The notes: generated by a model from the letters alone, not told the origin. A stretch of 52,579 nt of DNA from an uncultured Lachnospiraceae bacterium (GCA_910585895.1 CAJUHY010000012.1:1-52579); one strand, 5' to 3'; numbered from the stretch's first letter, positions 32,780 to 42,385 are shown. A program made the numbers and translations.

Positions 32780-34669
32780 CTACACTTCTATCACCGCGTG
32801 GAAATTACAGCCCTCTTTGCAGGCTCCACACTTAATACATTTGTTCGTGTCAATGGTAAATGGTTTCTTCACCTCACCAGAAATCGCACCTACCGGACAG
32901 ACTCTTGCACATTTGCTGCAGCCCTTGCACAATTCCGGGTCAATCTGGAGGGTTACCAGCGCTTTGCACTGCCCCGCCGGGCATTTCTTATCCACGACAT
33001 GGGCGAGATACTCCTCACGGAAATACTTCATCGTACTGACCACCGGCGACGCAGCCGTCTTACCCAGCCCGCAAAGCGCTGTAGCTGAGATAGTTGACGC
33101 CAGCTCTTCCAGTAGCGTAATATGCCCCATCGTTCCGCGCCCCTCGCAGATGTCATTCAAAAGTTCCAGCATCCGCTTGGTGCCTTCACGACAAGGGATA
33201 CACTTTCCACAGGATTCATTCTGGGTAAAGTTCATGAAAAATCTTGCCACTTCCACCATACAACTCTTATCATTCATGACAACAAGACCGCCGCTGCCAA
33301 TCATGGCCCCTACTTTCTTGAGGGAATCGAAATCCAGATGCAGGTTTAAATGATCTTCCGTAGCGCTGATACAGAGACATCCGCCAGACGGACCGCCAAT
33401 CTGCACCGCCTTAAAATCGCCGCCTTTGACGCCGCCGCCAATATCGAAGATAACTTCCTTAAGCGTCGTCCCCATGGGCACTTCAATCAATCCTGTATTC
33501 ATAACATTTCCAGTGAGGGCAAACGCTTTCGTTCCATGATTATTATCCGGCCCGATTGTCTTGTACCACTCGGCTCCCTTGGTAATAATAGGAGGAACGT
33601 TACAGTAAGTCTCCACATTATTTAGCACAGTAGGCTTCTCGAACAGACCTTTTTCTACTGTACGCGGTGGTTTTACCCTGGGCATACCACGGTTACCCTC
33701 GATGGAAGCAGTCAGTGCAGAACCCTCTCCGCAGACAAACGCACCTGCTCCCTGGCTGATTTTTAAATCAAAGTCAAAACCGGAATCCAGAATGTTCTTG
33801 CCTAACAGACCTTTTTCTTCCGCCTTATTGATTGCCGTCTGCAGACGCTCAACTGCCAGAGGATATTCCGCACGTACGTAGATATAGCCGTAATGAGCCC
33901 CTGTGGCAATTCCGGCAATCAACATACCCTCTATCACACGGTGGGGATCGCCTTCCATCATACTGCGGTCCATAAATGCGCCGGGGTCACCCTCATCTCC
34001 GTTACAGACCACATATTTCACTTCTTCATCCTGAGCCAGCACCTGCGCCCATTTGCGCCCGGTAGGGAAGCCACCGCCTCCTCTTCCGCGCAGACATGCC
34101 TCGTTAACCTCATCCACAATCTGCTGCGGCGTCATGTCAAACAATGCTTTCGCCACGGCACTGTAGCCGCCCACTGCTATGTATTCTTTGATGGATTCTG
34201 CATTAATCCTTCCGCAGTCCTCCAATGCCACACGCGTCTGCTGCTTATAGAATGGAATGTCATCCTGCTTCTCATAAGCTTTGCCATCCTGTCCATGGTA
34301 AACCAGACGCTCAATCACCTCATCCTTTACAATACTCTTTTCAATAATTTCCTCACAATCCTCCACCTTTACCTTAACATAGAGGATTCCCTTGGGCTCT
34401 ATACGGAGCAGCGGACCCATCTCACAGAACCCATGACAGCCGGATTTTTTCAATCCAATACTGTCGTCATGCGGCTCTTTTTCCAGCACCAGCGAACATT
34501 TGATTCCACGCGCTATAAGGATCTCCTGCATTTTTGCATATATATTTAAAGAACCGCCGGCCACACAGCCTGTCCCGGCACAGATTAAAATCTGTTTCTT
34601 CTGCGTCTTTAAGGATGCTGCATACTCTTTCCTTTTTTCTTCCAGTTCTTTTCTCGTATTAATTCTCAT
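32780..34669 (-). CDS. hydB: NuoF-like NADH/FMN subunit of the hydrogenase complex
   Basis: 629 residues from ATG 34669 (GAGGAGG 6 bases upstream), overlapping the previous gene by 11 bases. The order is a thioredoxin-like ferredoxin fold (about 25-105), the NADH/FMN-binding NuoF core (GRGGGGFPTGRKW; GEGSALTASIEG), the [4Fe-4S] site ESCGKCIPCREG, and a C-terminal two-cluster ferredoxin (CKGCSKCARVCPVGAI; CIKCGACKEGC). It oxidises NAD(P)H or reduces NAD+ and splits electrons through FMN in bifurcating enzymes. Confidence 0.92.
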   Translation of the reverse strand: MRINTRKELEEKRKEYAASLKTQKKQILICAGTGCVAGGSLNIYAKMQEILIARGIKCSLVLEKEPHDDSIGLKKSGCHGFCEMGPLLRIEPKGILYVKVKVEDCEEIIEKSIVKDEVIERLVYHGQDGKAYEKQDDIPFYKQQTRVALEDCGRINAESIKEYIAVGGYSAVAKALFDMTPQQIVDEVNEACLRGRGGGGFPTGRKWAQVLAQDEEVKYVVCNGDEGDPGAFMDRSMMEGDPHRVIEGMLIAGIATGAHYGYIYVRAEYPLAVERLQTAINKAEEKGLLGKNILDSGFDFDLKISQGAGAFVCGEGSALTASIEGNRGMPRVKPPRTVEKGLFEKPTVLNNVETYCNVPPIITKGAEWYKTIGPDNNHGTKAFALTGNVMNTGLIEVPMGTTLKEVIFDIGGGVKGGDFKAVQIGGPSGGCLCISATEDHLNLHLDFDSLKKVGAMIGSGGLVVMNDKSCMVEVARFFMNFTQNESCGKCIPCREGTKRMLELLNDICEGRGTMGHITLLEELASTISATALCGLGKTAASPVVSTMKYFREEYLAHVVDKKCPAGQCKALVTLQIDPELCKGCSKCARVCPVGAISGEVKKPFTIDTNKCIKCGACKEGCNFHAVIEV

Positions 34670-35162
34670 CTGCAGCCTCCTCTCCGGCATTCTGGCCTTC
34701 CCTCAATTCCTGAATCAGTTCCCTTGCTTTCTCCGGCGTCATTGCCGGATACACCTCATCATTAACGGTACAGACCGGCGCCAATCCACAAGCTCCCAGA
34801 CAAGACACTGTCTCCACGGTAAACATCATGTCATCCGTAGTCGGCTTTGCTTCCGTCACCCCCAAAAGGCTGCGGATTTCATCTAAAATTGCGGTAGACT
34901 TACGCACATGGCAGGCTGTCCCATCGCAGATTTTGATAACATATTTCCCCTTAGGCTCCAAAGAAAAATTCTCATAAAAAGTTGCCACTCCATAAACTTT
35001 CGCTTCACTCAAATCTAATTTCTTCGCAATATAGCAGAGCGCATCCTCCGGCAGATAACGGTATACCTTCTGGATGTCCTGCATGATTGCAATCACTGCT
35101 GTCTGGCTGTAATCGTGAGACTTTAAAATCTCATCCAACACTTTCCGTTCCTTTGTTTCCAA
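34659..35162 (-). CDS. hydC: NuoE-like [2Fe-2S] subunit of the hydrogenase complex
   Basis: 167 residues. A helical N-terminus precedes a thioredoxin-like domain with the cluster cysteines C79 and C84 (CDGTAC), C121 and C125 (CLGAC). It relays electrons within the complex. The start codon is TTG at 35162, with AAGGAGG 7 bases upstream. First gene of the three-gene operon. Confidence 0.9.
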   Translation of the reverse strand: METKERKVLDEILKSHDYSQTAVIAIMQDIQKVYRYLPEDALCYIAKKLDLSEAKVYGVATFYENFSLEPKGKYVIKICDGTACHVRKSTAILDEIRSLLGVTEAKPTTDDMMFTVETVSCLGACGLAPVCTVNDEVYPAMTPEKARELIQELREGQNAGEEAADEN

Positions 35163-35201
35163 ACCTTCTCCTCCTTAAATTTTCTTCTGTGCTCCTTTTC
35201 C

Positions 35202-35230
35202 AGTATAACATCAACTGTTGTTTAACTCAA
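35202..35230 (-). promoter_or_regulatory. Promoter of the hydrogenase operon
   Basis: On the minus strand TTGAGT (35230-35225), 17 bases, TATACT (35207-35202). No Rex-type operator was found here. Confidence 0.65.
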
Positions 35231-35249
35231 TTGAAAGTTTTCCATGATA

Positions 35250-36596
35250 CTATACAATCTGCTTCTCCTTCCAGCCTCCCTGAAAATACCGCGTCAAGGC
35301 AATCACAAGCCCGACTGTCCAGCCTGCCGGGTTCGCCCACATGATAATCATGCCCTGAGTCACATCTGCCAGAGCATAAGTCAGCGTCACTCTGGTAATA
35401 AGGTTGCATATGCTGCTGGATAAGAACCATCCCATATCTGCCGCTCCGCGCAGGACCCCATTGCTGACATTCATGCTGCCCATCACAAAATAGAACATGG
35501 AGACTGTACTGAGATAACTCGCCCCCACGGATATTGCCTCTGCGCTGGAACCAGAATCCAGAAAAAGACCGACAAAATTCTCCCCGGCAAAATGCAAAAT
35601 GACAGCAATCATCAAACCGATACCAGCTGCCATCACCAGACAGATTCGGTAGCCCAACTTGATACGCTCCGGTTTCTTGGCGCCCATATTCTGCGCCACA
35701 TAAGTGGACGCCGCATTACCCACTGCCACCATTGGCACAATTGCGATACCGTCAATTTTGGTCGCTGCCGTATATCCTGCCAGAAACGTGGAACCAAAAC
35801 GATTGACCGCGGACTGAATCAATAACATCCCCACCGAGACAATTGACTGCTGCACAATTGTAGGAATTGCCACCTTAATCATCGTTATCAGAATCTCCAT
35901 GTCAAATCTTACAAATTCCCCGCTCTTCATTCTGCGCAGCTTACGCATGAGGAAGAAAAAGGACAAAACAGCAGACAACGCCTGAGCAATCAGCGTTGCC
36001 CACGCCACACCCGGTACGCCCATATGGAGCTTGGCCACAAAATACAAATCCAGTCCGATATTGAGCAGGGAAGAAAACATCAAAAATATCAGGGGCTTCC
36101 TGGAATCCCCCAGCGCATTAAAAATTGCCGAAAATGCATTGTATAAAAAGAGGAATGCAAACCCAAAAAAGTATATCTGCATATACTCTGCCGCATCCTC
36201 AAAAATATTTGACGGCGTGCCCATCAGCCGCATAAGTCCCCGGTTAATCAACACCCCCAAAAAGCTTAGAAAAATGCTGAAACCAAGAATTGACAAAAGC
36301 GCTGTGGAAATCGCCGTCTTCATCTTTTCTATCTGTCTTGCGCCGAACAACTGAGAGATTACCACAGAACATCCAATGCCAGTGCCCATCGCTACCATCA
36401 CAAACAGCATGGTAATAGCGGTAGATGCCCCCACTGCTGCCAGCGCCTCTTCCCCTACCACATTTCCTACAATGATGGAGTCCATAATATTGTAAAACTG
36501 CTGGAACAGATTTCCTGCCACCATCGGCAACGTGAAACCAATCAGCGCCTTTGTGGGATTGCCATTTACCATACTCCCTTTTATCTGCTCTGCCAT
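35250..36596 (-). CDS. MATE family efflux transporter
   Basis: A 448-residue protein with twelve hydrophobic segments and the MATE opening (ALIGFTLPMVAGNLFQQFYNIMDSIIVGNVVG). MATE proteins exchange drugs or metabolites for Na+ or H+. AAGGAG lies 7 bases before ATG. It precedes the hydrogenase operon on the same strand, but that operon has its own promoter. Confidence 0.9.
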   Translation of the reverse strand: MAEQIKGSMVNGNPTKALIGFTLPMVAGNLFQQFYNIMDSIIVGNVVGEEALAAVGASTAITMLFVMVAMGTGIGCSVVISQLFGARQIEKMKTAISTALLSILGFSIFLSFLGVLINRGLMRLMGTPSNIFEDAAEYMQIYFFGFAFLFLYNAFSAIFNALGDSRKPLIFLMFSSLLNIGLDLYFVAKLHMGVPGVAWATLIAQALSAVLSFFFLMRKLRRMKSGEFVRFDMEILITMIKVAIPTIVQQSIVSVGMLLIQSAVNRFGSTFLAGYTAATKIDGIAIVPMVAVGNAASTYVAQNMGAKKPERIKLGYRICLVMAAGIGLMIAVILHFAGENFVGLFLDSGSSAEAISVGASYLSTVSMFYFVMGSMNVSNGVLRGAADMGWFLSSSICNLITRVTLTYALADVTQGMIIMWANPAGWTVGLVIALTRYFQGGWKEKQIV

Positions 36597-36669
36597 AATC
36601 TCTCTCCTTACTTCCGTCTCTCAGATACTACCCTTATCCCCTGAGATTCAGGCTCTCACCCTTTATTAT

Positions 36670-37767
36670 TCACGCCTCCTCCATGTCAGTGTTAATCTCC
36701 TCTATCTCTTTTCTGGACATGCGGAAACACTCCATAATCTTTGGGGAAAATATACCGCATTCCCCGCCCAAAATCATATAATATGCCTCTTCTCTGGAAT
36801 ATGCCCGCTTATAAACACGCTCACTAATCAAGGCATGATATGCATCCACCACCGACACAATCTGAGCTGAAATCGGTATCTCGTCCCCCTTAAGCCCCTC
36901 AGGATACCCTTTTCCGTCATAACGTTCATGGTGATACAAACAAATCTCCATACTAATCCGGTGATATTCAGGCGTCTGTAAATCCTTCATCATTTTCAGG
37001 ATTTCGCAGCCCTTTGCCGTGTGGGACTTCATATATTCAGCCTCTTCTTTGGTAAGCTTGGCCGGCTTATATAAAACATGGTCGGAAATCAAAAGTTTTC
37101 CAATATCACGCAGGGAAGACAACTCAGCGATAATCTCCACATTCTCATCCGTCAGTTTGTATTCCGGATAATTCTGCTGTACTTTCTTGCCGATTATCCT
37201 GCTGATTTCCCTCATAATCTGCACATTGTCCAAAAATTCCGGATAATTCCGCTCTAAAATATTGCAGACAATATCAATCATCTTCTCATTAGCTTTTTTC
37301 AGTTTTTCCGCCTGAATCTTCATCACAGAATACTGCTTTTGCAGAATCTGGCTCTGTTCCTGAACTTTCTGCTCCATCTGGTTCTTATGCTGGTACAGCG
37401 AAATACTGTTATAAACACGGTTCTTAACCACATCAGGGTCAAATGGCTTGCGTATTAAATCAGAAGCCCCCATCTGAATGCACCTCTTCTCCACCTCCAT
37501 GGAATGTTCCGCTGTAACTATCAATACCGGAATATGGCCCAACCAGCCTTTTTTCTTCATGTTTTCCAACACTTGGCTCCCATCTTCCCCTGACAGATGC
37601 CAGTCCAGAAGCACAGCTGCCGTCTCACCGTGATATGTTTGCAGAAGCTGTAATGTCTGCGCCGTTCCTTCTGCCTGCAGTATCTGATAATCCTTCTGAA
37701 AAATTTCCGTCAGAATCATGCGGTTGCTTTCCATATCATCTACAATTAAAATTTTATGCCGCTCCAT
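36670..37767 (-). CDS. Response regulator with degenerate HD-GYP domain
   Basis: 365 residues. The receiver domain (1-120) has the phosphoacceptor Asp55 (LLDWHLSG) and Lys107. A coiled-coil linker (125-165) leads to an HD-GYP fold (170-350). The GYP half is intact (HHERYDGKGYPEG, 279-291, and H249). The HD pair reads RD (R220-D221 in LRDIGKL), and the usual leading histidine is absent (NVQIMREIS). Metal binding and cyclic-di-GMP hydrolysis are therefore doubtful. It starts 11 bases after the FapA-like gene, so the two are one operon. Confidence 0.82.
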   Translation of the reverse strand: MERHKILIVDDMESNRMILTEIFQKDYQILQAEGTAQTLQLLQTYHGETAAVLLDWHLSGEDGSQVLENMKKKGWLGHIPVLIVTAEHSMEVEKRCIQMGASDLIRKPFDPDVVKNRVYNSISLYQHKNQMEQKVQEQSQILQKQYSVMKIQAEKLKKANEKMIDIVCNILERNYPEFLDNVQIMREISRIIGKKVQQNYPEYKLTDENVEIIAELSSLRDIGKLLISDHVLYKPAKLTKEEAEYMKSHTAKGCEILKMMKDLQTPEYHRISMEICLYHHERYDGKGYPEGLKGDEIPISAQIVSVVDAYHALISERVYKRAYSREEAYYMILGGECGIFSPKIMECFRMSRKEIEEINTDMEEA

Positions 37768-37778
37768 CTGTGTCCTCC

Positions 37779-39917
37779 TTAATTGCGAAATACGCCTATT
37801 TCTTTAAATGACCGGCGCACAGTGACATTTTTCACCGAATTTACCGCATTCCAGGTCATGCCGTTCATCTGTACAACAGTACCAGCGTTGAGTGTTCCGC
37901 GCACAAGCATCTTAGCCTCGTCTGCTTTCTTGCGTTTCTCTTCCAGTTCTTTCGTGCGTTCCATCTGCTGTTCCATCTGTTTACGCTTGATGTACGTAGC
38001 CTGCTCCACCTTGAGATAAATTTCCATCTCATTGCGGATTTCCGGCGGATACTGCCTCTGCAGCTTTTTATAAGCTTCCTCGAAAATTGCCAGCTCAGAT
38101 TGAAGCTTCATCAATTTTATTTCCGCTTCTTCTTCTTTTTGTATCATTGCCTGGCTGATTCCCAGGGAAATATTAGTGAGAAGACCTGCCCGGTTGCCGA
38201 TATGATGCGCCTCAATCTTATTTACGGCTGCTGCATAGCCGCCGATAATCGCTCCCCTGGCGCCGGAAATGACAATCTCTTTCCCTGCAATCAAGTTGCT
38301 GTTCATCACATAATTCGCATAAATACCATCATTAGCGGTCAGCGAAGCTCCCTCAAAAAATTTGCCATGGATATCTCCAGCAGATTCAATCTTGGCAAGA
38401 CCGCCGCCGGATACGCCCTTTTTAATGACAATCTTCTTACCGCTCTGTATATGCGCTGCCTCTACGTTTCCCTCGATAACCAGCTCATCCGCTGCCTGTA
38501 TTACCACACCGCTGCCGACATTTCCCCGCACCCAGATACTCCCATTAAACCTCAGGTTACCTGTGGAAATTGTCACCTCATTTACCACCAGAAGCGGCTG
38601 GATAGTAATCTTATTATCTTTCAGTTCAATTTTGCCTGGCTCTCTGGCAATATATGTCTTCTTATCCTGGGACAGAAGAAATCCTCTTCCTCTGAGAATT
38701 GGTTTCTCTTGTCCTCCCTGTGCCGGAAGTTCCATGCCATCCACAGTCCTTCCGCCCATCCCGGGCTGCGCCTCATGGTAGACTGCAATGACCTGACCGG
38801 CTTTTACCTGCTCAAAATATACGGTATTCTGATAGTCAATGGAACCATCCTCACGAATTGCCGGAATCTGCGGAATTCCAATGCGGAAAAAGTATTCATA
38901 ATACCCGTCCCTGCCGCGTTCCGGTCTTATTCCTTCCGCTGCCAGAAAACGGTTCGTAGACTTATCCGCTTCTTTGAGATATTTATCAATATTCTCATGT
39001 TTAATTCCAAAAACAACATTCTCTTTTGCCAGCAGACGCAGAATTTCATTCTTGGTCTTACATGCTCCCTTTTCTATGGTTACATACGCCTCCATCTTAT
39101 CCTGACTGACCGTAACCATGCACTCCGAGGCAAGCTTCGCCTGTTCTTCCAGTACTTCAAACTGGATGTCCCCTCTTTTCCCTTCCTCTTCTTTCTGCTT
39201 TTCATCTGCCTGCTGCTGTTGCAGCTTTATGCGAATACGCTCCATCTCTTTGGCAGAATACATCAGGCTCTGGTATGCAGACACATTGAGCCCTTCCTCC
39301 AGACCCTTTCTAATCTCACGCATCTGCTGCCAGCGGTACAATTCCTTGGCATAGACAGATACATCTACACGCCGCTCCAGACCCTTTCTAATCTCACGCA
39401 TCTGCTGCCAGCCATAATTAATTTTGGCATAGACAGATACATCCAGCCCTTCTTCCACACCAAGACGGATTTCCCTTATGGACTCCCCTAAAAATTCTTT
39501 AATCAGATATGGGTCCACATCCGCCTTATGTTCCAATGCCAGGCGAATCTCTTCCAACTGGTCGGGCTCATACCCCTCCTTAATATAGGGAAAAATATTC
39601 ACATTTCCCTGCTTGGCTTTGCGAATCTGCCGCAAAAAACCAGCCGACATCTCCTGATATTCTGTCAGCTTTATCCCTTCCTGCAGGCCCTTACGAATTT
39701 GGCGCATTCTGTCATAAGAAATATCTGGCCTGCCATAGACGGATACATCCAGTCCACGCTCCAGCCCCTTCTTAATTTCCTCCATCTGAAACCAGTCATA
39801 CTTTACAGAAGTATACCAGGACACGTCCAATCCCTTCTCTATGCCCTGACGAATTTCCTCAAGCTGGCCCTTATCAAAACCCATAGCTTCATACTTTTTC
39901 ATCAACTGATCTTTCAT
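37779..39917 (-). CDS. FapA/DUF342 protein with 26-residue N-terminal tandem repeats
   Basis: 712 residues. Residues 1-225 are about 8.5 tandem units of about 26 residues with the pattern YxWxQMREIRKGLExGLDVSVYAK. Units 7 and 8 are nearly identical at the DNA level over about 40 bases. Residues about 255-560 are the FapA/DUF342 beta-helix core (ISTGNLRFNGSIWVRGNV; ANDGIYANYVMNS), and the rest is coiled coil with a small C-terminal strand domain. DUF342 proteins of Clostridia are cytoplasmic and poorly understood. GAGGTG lies 4 bases before ATG. The promoter is at 39956-39984. Confidence 0.82.
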   Translation of the reverse strand: MKDQLMKKYEAMGFDKGQLEEIRQGIEKGLDVSWYTSVKYDWFQMEEIKKGLERGLDVSVYGRPDISYDRMRQIRKGLQEGIKLTEYQEMSAGFLRQIRKAKQGNVNIFPYIKEGYEPDQLEEIRLALEHKADVDPYLIKEFLGESIREIRLGVEEGLDVSVYAKINYGWQQMREIRKGLERRVDVSVYAKELYRWQQMREIRKGLEEGLNVSAYQSLMYSAKEMERIRIKLQQQQADEKQKEEEGKRGDIQFEVLEEQAKLASECMVTVSQDKMEAYVTIEKGACKTKNEILRLLAKENVVFGIKHENIDKYLKEADKSTNRFLAAEGIRPERGRDGYYEYFFRIGIPQIPAIREDGSIDYQNTVYFEQVKAGQVIAVYHEAQPGMGGRTVDGMELPAQGGQEKPILRGRGFLLSQDKKTYIAREPGKIELKDNKITIQPLLVVNEVTISTGNLRFNGSIWVRGNVGSGVVIQAADELVIEGNVEAAHIQSGKKIVIKKGVSGGGLAKIESAGDIHGKFFEGASLTANDGIYANYVMNSNLIAGKEIVISGARGAIIGGYAAAVNKIEAHHIGNRAGLLTNISLGISQAMIQKEEEAEIKLMKLQSELAIFEEAYKKLQRQYPPEIRNEMEIYLKVEQATYIKRKQMEQQMERTKELEEKRKKADEAKMLVRGTLNAGTVVQMNGMTWNAVNSVKNVTVRRSFKEIGVFRN

Positions 39918-39955
39918 TGTTCACCTCTGTCTCATAAATAATATCCTGCCGTTTA

Positions 39956-39984
39956 ATTTTATGATAAAAGCTGTAGACTGTCAA
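39956..39984 (-). promoter_or_regulatory. Promoter of the FapA-like/response regulator operon
   Basis: On the minus strand TTGACA (39984-39979), 17 bases, TAAAAT (39961-39956). Confidence 0.75.
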
Positions 39985-40055
39985 CTGACAATTCCTGTTT
40001 ATAAACTTTTAAGAATTCTCGCAACCCTTGATTTTACTTGCTTCCCAAGCTTTTG

Positions 40056-40082
40056 TTAGCACTCATTCTCAAAGAGTGCTAA
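40056..40082. promoter_or_regulatory. CIRCE element (HrcA operator) upstream of htpG
   Basis: TTAGCACTC, 9 bases, GAGTGCTAA: a perfect CIRCE inverted repeat. It lies directly upstream of the htpG -35 box, so HrcA should repress htpG at normal temperature. Confidence 0.92.
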
Positions 40083-40089
40083 CTTTCTA

Positions 40090-40118
40090 TTGACTTTTAC
40101 AGATAGGGGTATTACAAT
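40090..40118 (+). promoter_or_regulatory. Promoter of htpG
   Basis: TTGACT (40090-40095), 17 bases, TACAAT (40113-40118). The leader to the ATG is about 50 bases. Confidence 0.85.
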
Positions 40119-40174
40119 CTTTTTTAGATAAAAATGAACAGAATAATAATCAGCAAACAAAGGAGTGTAATTTT

Positions 40175-42292
40175 ATGGGCAACAAACACGGAAATCTTTC
40201 CATCAACAGCGACAATATTTTTCCTATTATCAAGAAGTGGCTGTATTCAGACCACGATATTTTTTACCGGGAGTTAATCTCCAACGGCTGCGATGCCATC
40301 ACTAAGTTAAAGAAACTGGATTTGATGGGAGAATATGAGCTTCCCGAAGATTATGAACCAAAGATTCAGATTCTTGTTAATCCAGAAGAAAAGACCCTCA
40401 AATTCATTGACAACGGACTGGGCATGACCGCCGATGAAGTGGAAGAATATATCAATCAGATTGCATTTTCCGGTGCTTCCGACTTCTTAGAGAAATATAA
40501 GGACAAGGCCAGTGAAGAGCAGATTATTGGTCATTTCGGACTGGGCTTCTACTCTGCTTTCATGGTTGCAGACGAAGTGCATATCGACTCCCTCTCCTAC
40601 CGGAAAGACGCAGCGCCTGTCCACTGGACCTGTGACGGCGGTACGGAATTTGATATGTCTGATGGTTCCAAAACAACTGTCGGCACTGAGATTACGTTAT
40701 TCTTAAATGAAGACTGTCTGGAATTTGCCAACGAATACCGTGCCAAAGAAGTCATCCAGAAATATTGCTCTTTCATGCCGACTGCCATCTACCTGGCAAA
40801 AGAAAATGCCCCCGAAGAATACGAAACTATCCCCGCCGATGAAGTAACCGACAAGGACAAAGTTATCGAGACAATCGTGGAAGAAGCGAAGTTCGAGGAG
40901 AAAGAAAACGAAGACGGAACCAAAGAACAGGTGGAAGTATCCCCACGTACGGAAAAGGCAAAAATTGTCAAGCGCCCGGTTGCCTTAAATGACACGCAGC
41001 CTTTGTGGGCAAAACATCCCAACGACTGCACGGACGAGGAGTACAAGTCATTTTACCGTAAGGTTTTCCAGGATTACAAGGAGCCATTGTTCTGGATTCA
41101 TCTGAACATGGACTACCCCTTTAACCTCAAAGGTATCCTTTACTTCCCCAAAATCAACACGGAATACGATTCCATTGAGGGCACAATTAAACTTTACAAC
41201 AACCAGGTATTTATCGCCGACAATATCAAGGAAGTCATTCCAGAATTCCTGATGCTGTTAAAGGGCGTGATTGACTGCCCGGACCTGCCGTTAAATGTAT
41301 CCAGAAGCGCTTTGCAGAACGACGGCTTTGTGCAGAAAATTTCTGATTACATCACCAAGAAGGTTGCCGACAAGCTGAGCGGCATGTGCAAGACTGACAA
41401 AGAATCTTATGAGAAATACTGGGATGATATCAGCCCCTTCATCAAATTCGGCTGCCTGAAGGATGAGAAATTCTGCGATAAAATGAACGATTATATCCTG
41501 TTCAAGAACCTGGATGATAAATACCTCACCCTGCCCGAGTGCTTAAAGACAGAGGAGGAAACCACCGATACGGATAATGCCGAGGCTGAGTCCGCGGACA
41601 ATGCCGGCACAGATTCCGACAATACAGAATCTTCATCTGCAGATATGGACACTGAAGATTCTGCAGATGAAACCGAAGCGGAAAAAGATACGCGTAAACC
41701 TGTCTACTACGTAACTGACAGACAGCAGCAGGGACAGTATATCAAGATGTTCCAGGAACAAAACATGGACGCTGTCATTTTAGATCACAATATTGATACT
41801 TCTTTCATCACACAGTTGGAACGCAGAAATGAAAAGATTAAATTTGTGCGCATCGATGCCGACCTCACGGATTCCATGAAAGAAGACGTTTCCGCAGAAG
41901 ATTTGAAGGAAGCAAAGGACACGCTGACAGAGACATTCCGCAAAGCATTGAACAATGAGAAATTAAACGTAACTGTTGAAAAGCTGAAAAATGCAGACAT
42001 CTCTTCCGTCATCACCCTCTCCGAGGAAGGAAGAAGAATGCAGGATATGATGAAGATGTACGGCATGGCCGGCATGGATCCCTCCATGTTCGGCGGCGAC
42101 CAGACATTAGTACTGAACGCCAACAATGAACTGGTGAAATACATTTTAGAGCACAAAGATACCGAACATGTGCCTGTCTTCTGCGAACAGCTCTATGACC
42201 TTGCGCTCCTTAGCAACCACCCGCTTACGCCGGATGCCATGAGCAAATTTGTCGCAAGAAGCAACAAGATTATGCTGTTATTGGCAAAATAA
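40175..42292 (+). CDS. htpG: Hsp90-family chaperone HtpG
   Basis: 705 residues, longer than most bacterial HtpG (about 625). The ATP lid and pocket motifs are ELISNGCDA (normally NASDA-like), DNGLGM and GHFGLGFYSAF. The middle-domain arginine is in NVSRSALQ. A very acidic, Ser/Thr/Asp-rich insert of about 45 residues (about 460-506) lies between the middle and C-terminal domains. AAGGAG lies 9 bases before ATG. It is controlled by a perfect CIRCE element. Confidence 0.94.
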   Translation: MGNKHGNLSINSDNIFPIIKKWLYSDHDIFYRELISNGCDAITKLKKLDLMGEYELPEDYEPKIQILVNPEEKTLKFIDNGLGMTADEVEEYINQIAFSGASDFLEKYKDKASEEQIIGHFGLGFYSAFMVADEVHIDSLSYRKDAAPVHWTCDGGTEFDMSDGSKTTVGTEITLFLNEDCLEFANEYRAKEVIQKYCSFMPTAIYLAKENAPEEYETIPADEVTDKDKVIETIVEEAKFEEKENEDGTKEQVEVSPRTEKAKIVKRPVALNDTQPLWAKHPNDCTDEEYKSFYRKVFQDYKEPLFWIHLNMDYPFNLKGILYFPKINTEYDSIEGTIKLYNNQVFIADNIKEVIPEFLMLLKGVIDCPDLPLNVSRSALQNDGFVQKISDYITKKVADKLSGMCKTDKESYEKYWDDISPFIKFGCLKDEKFCDKMNDYILFKNLDDKYLTLPECLKTEEETTDTDNAEAESADNAGTDSDNTESSSADMDTEDSADETEAEKDTRKPVYYVTDRQQQGQYIKMFQEQNMDAVILDHNIDTSFITQLERRNEKIKFVRIDADLTDSMKEDVSAEDLKEAKDTLTETFRKALNNEKLNVTVEKLKNADISSVITLSEEGRRMQDMMKMYGMAGMDPSMFGGDQTLVLNANNELVKYILEHKDTEHVPVFCEQLYDLALLSNHPLTPDAMSKFVARSNKIMLLLAK

Positions 42293-42331
42293 GGAAAACG
42301 CTGATTCCATAAGAATTAGTATAACTTTCCT

Positions 42332-42359
42332 TTGATTTTTTATGAGAAATTGCTATAAT
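42332..42359 (+). promoter_or_regulatory. Promoter of the CAP-domain gene
   Basis: TTGATT (42332-42337), 16 bases, TATAAT (42354-42359). It abuts the inverted repeat at 42360-42385. Confidence 0.65.
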
Positions 42360-42385
42360 GGGAAATAGGAAACGCCCTATTTCCC
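42360..42385. promoter_or_regulatory. Inverted repeat at the CAP-gene start point
   Basis: GGGAAATAGG (42360-42369) and CCTATTTCCC (42376-42385) form a 10-bp palindromic stem followed by ATATTTTATT. It could terminate htpG transcripts or act as an operator, since it begins directly after the -10. Confidence 0.5.

Noticed and set aside
35202..35249. Rex operator for the hydrogenase operon
   Set aside because: No TTGTTA/TAACAA palindrome with correct spacing is present.
39300..39460. CRISPR-like short repeats
   Set aside because: The repeated 78-base units are codons of the 26-residue protein repeat, in frame and without spacers.
38100..39491. Long plus-strand frame (463 codons) opposite the FapA-like gene
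   Set aside because: A shadow of the repetitive minus-strand gene. No ribosome site or domain, while the minus frame has clear family motifs.
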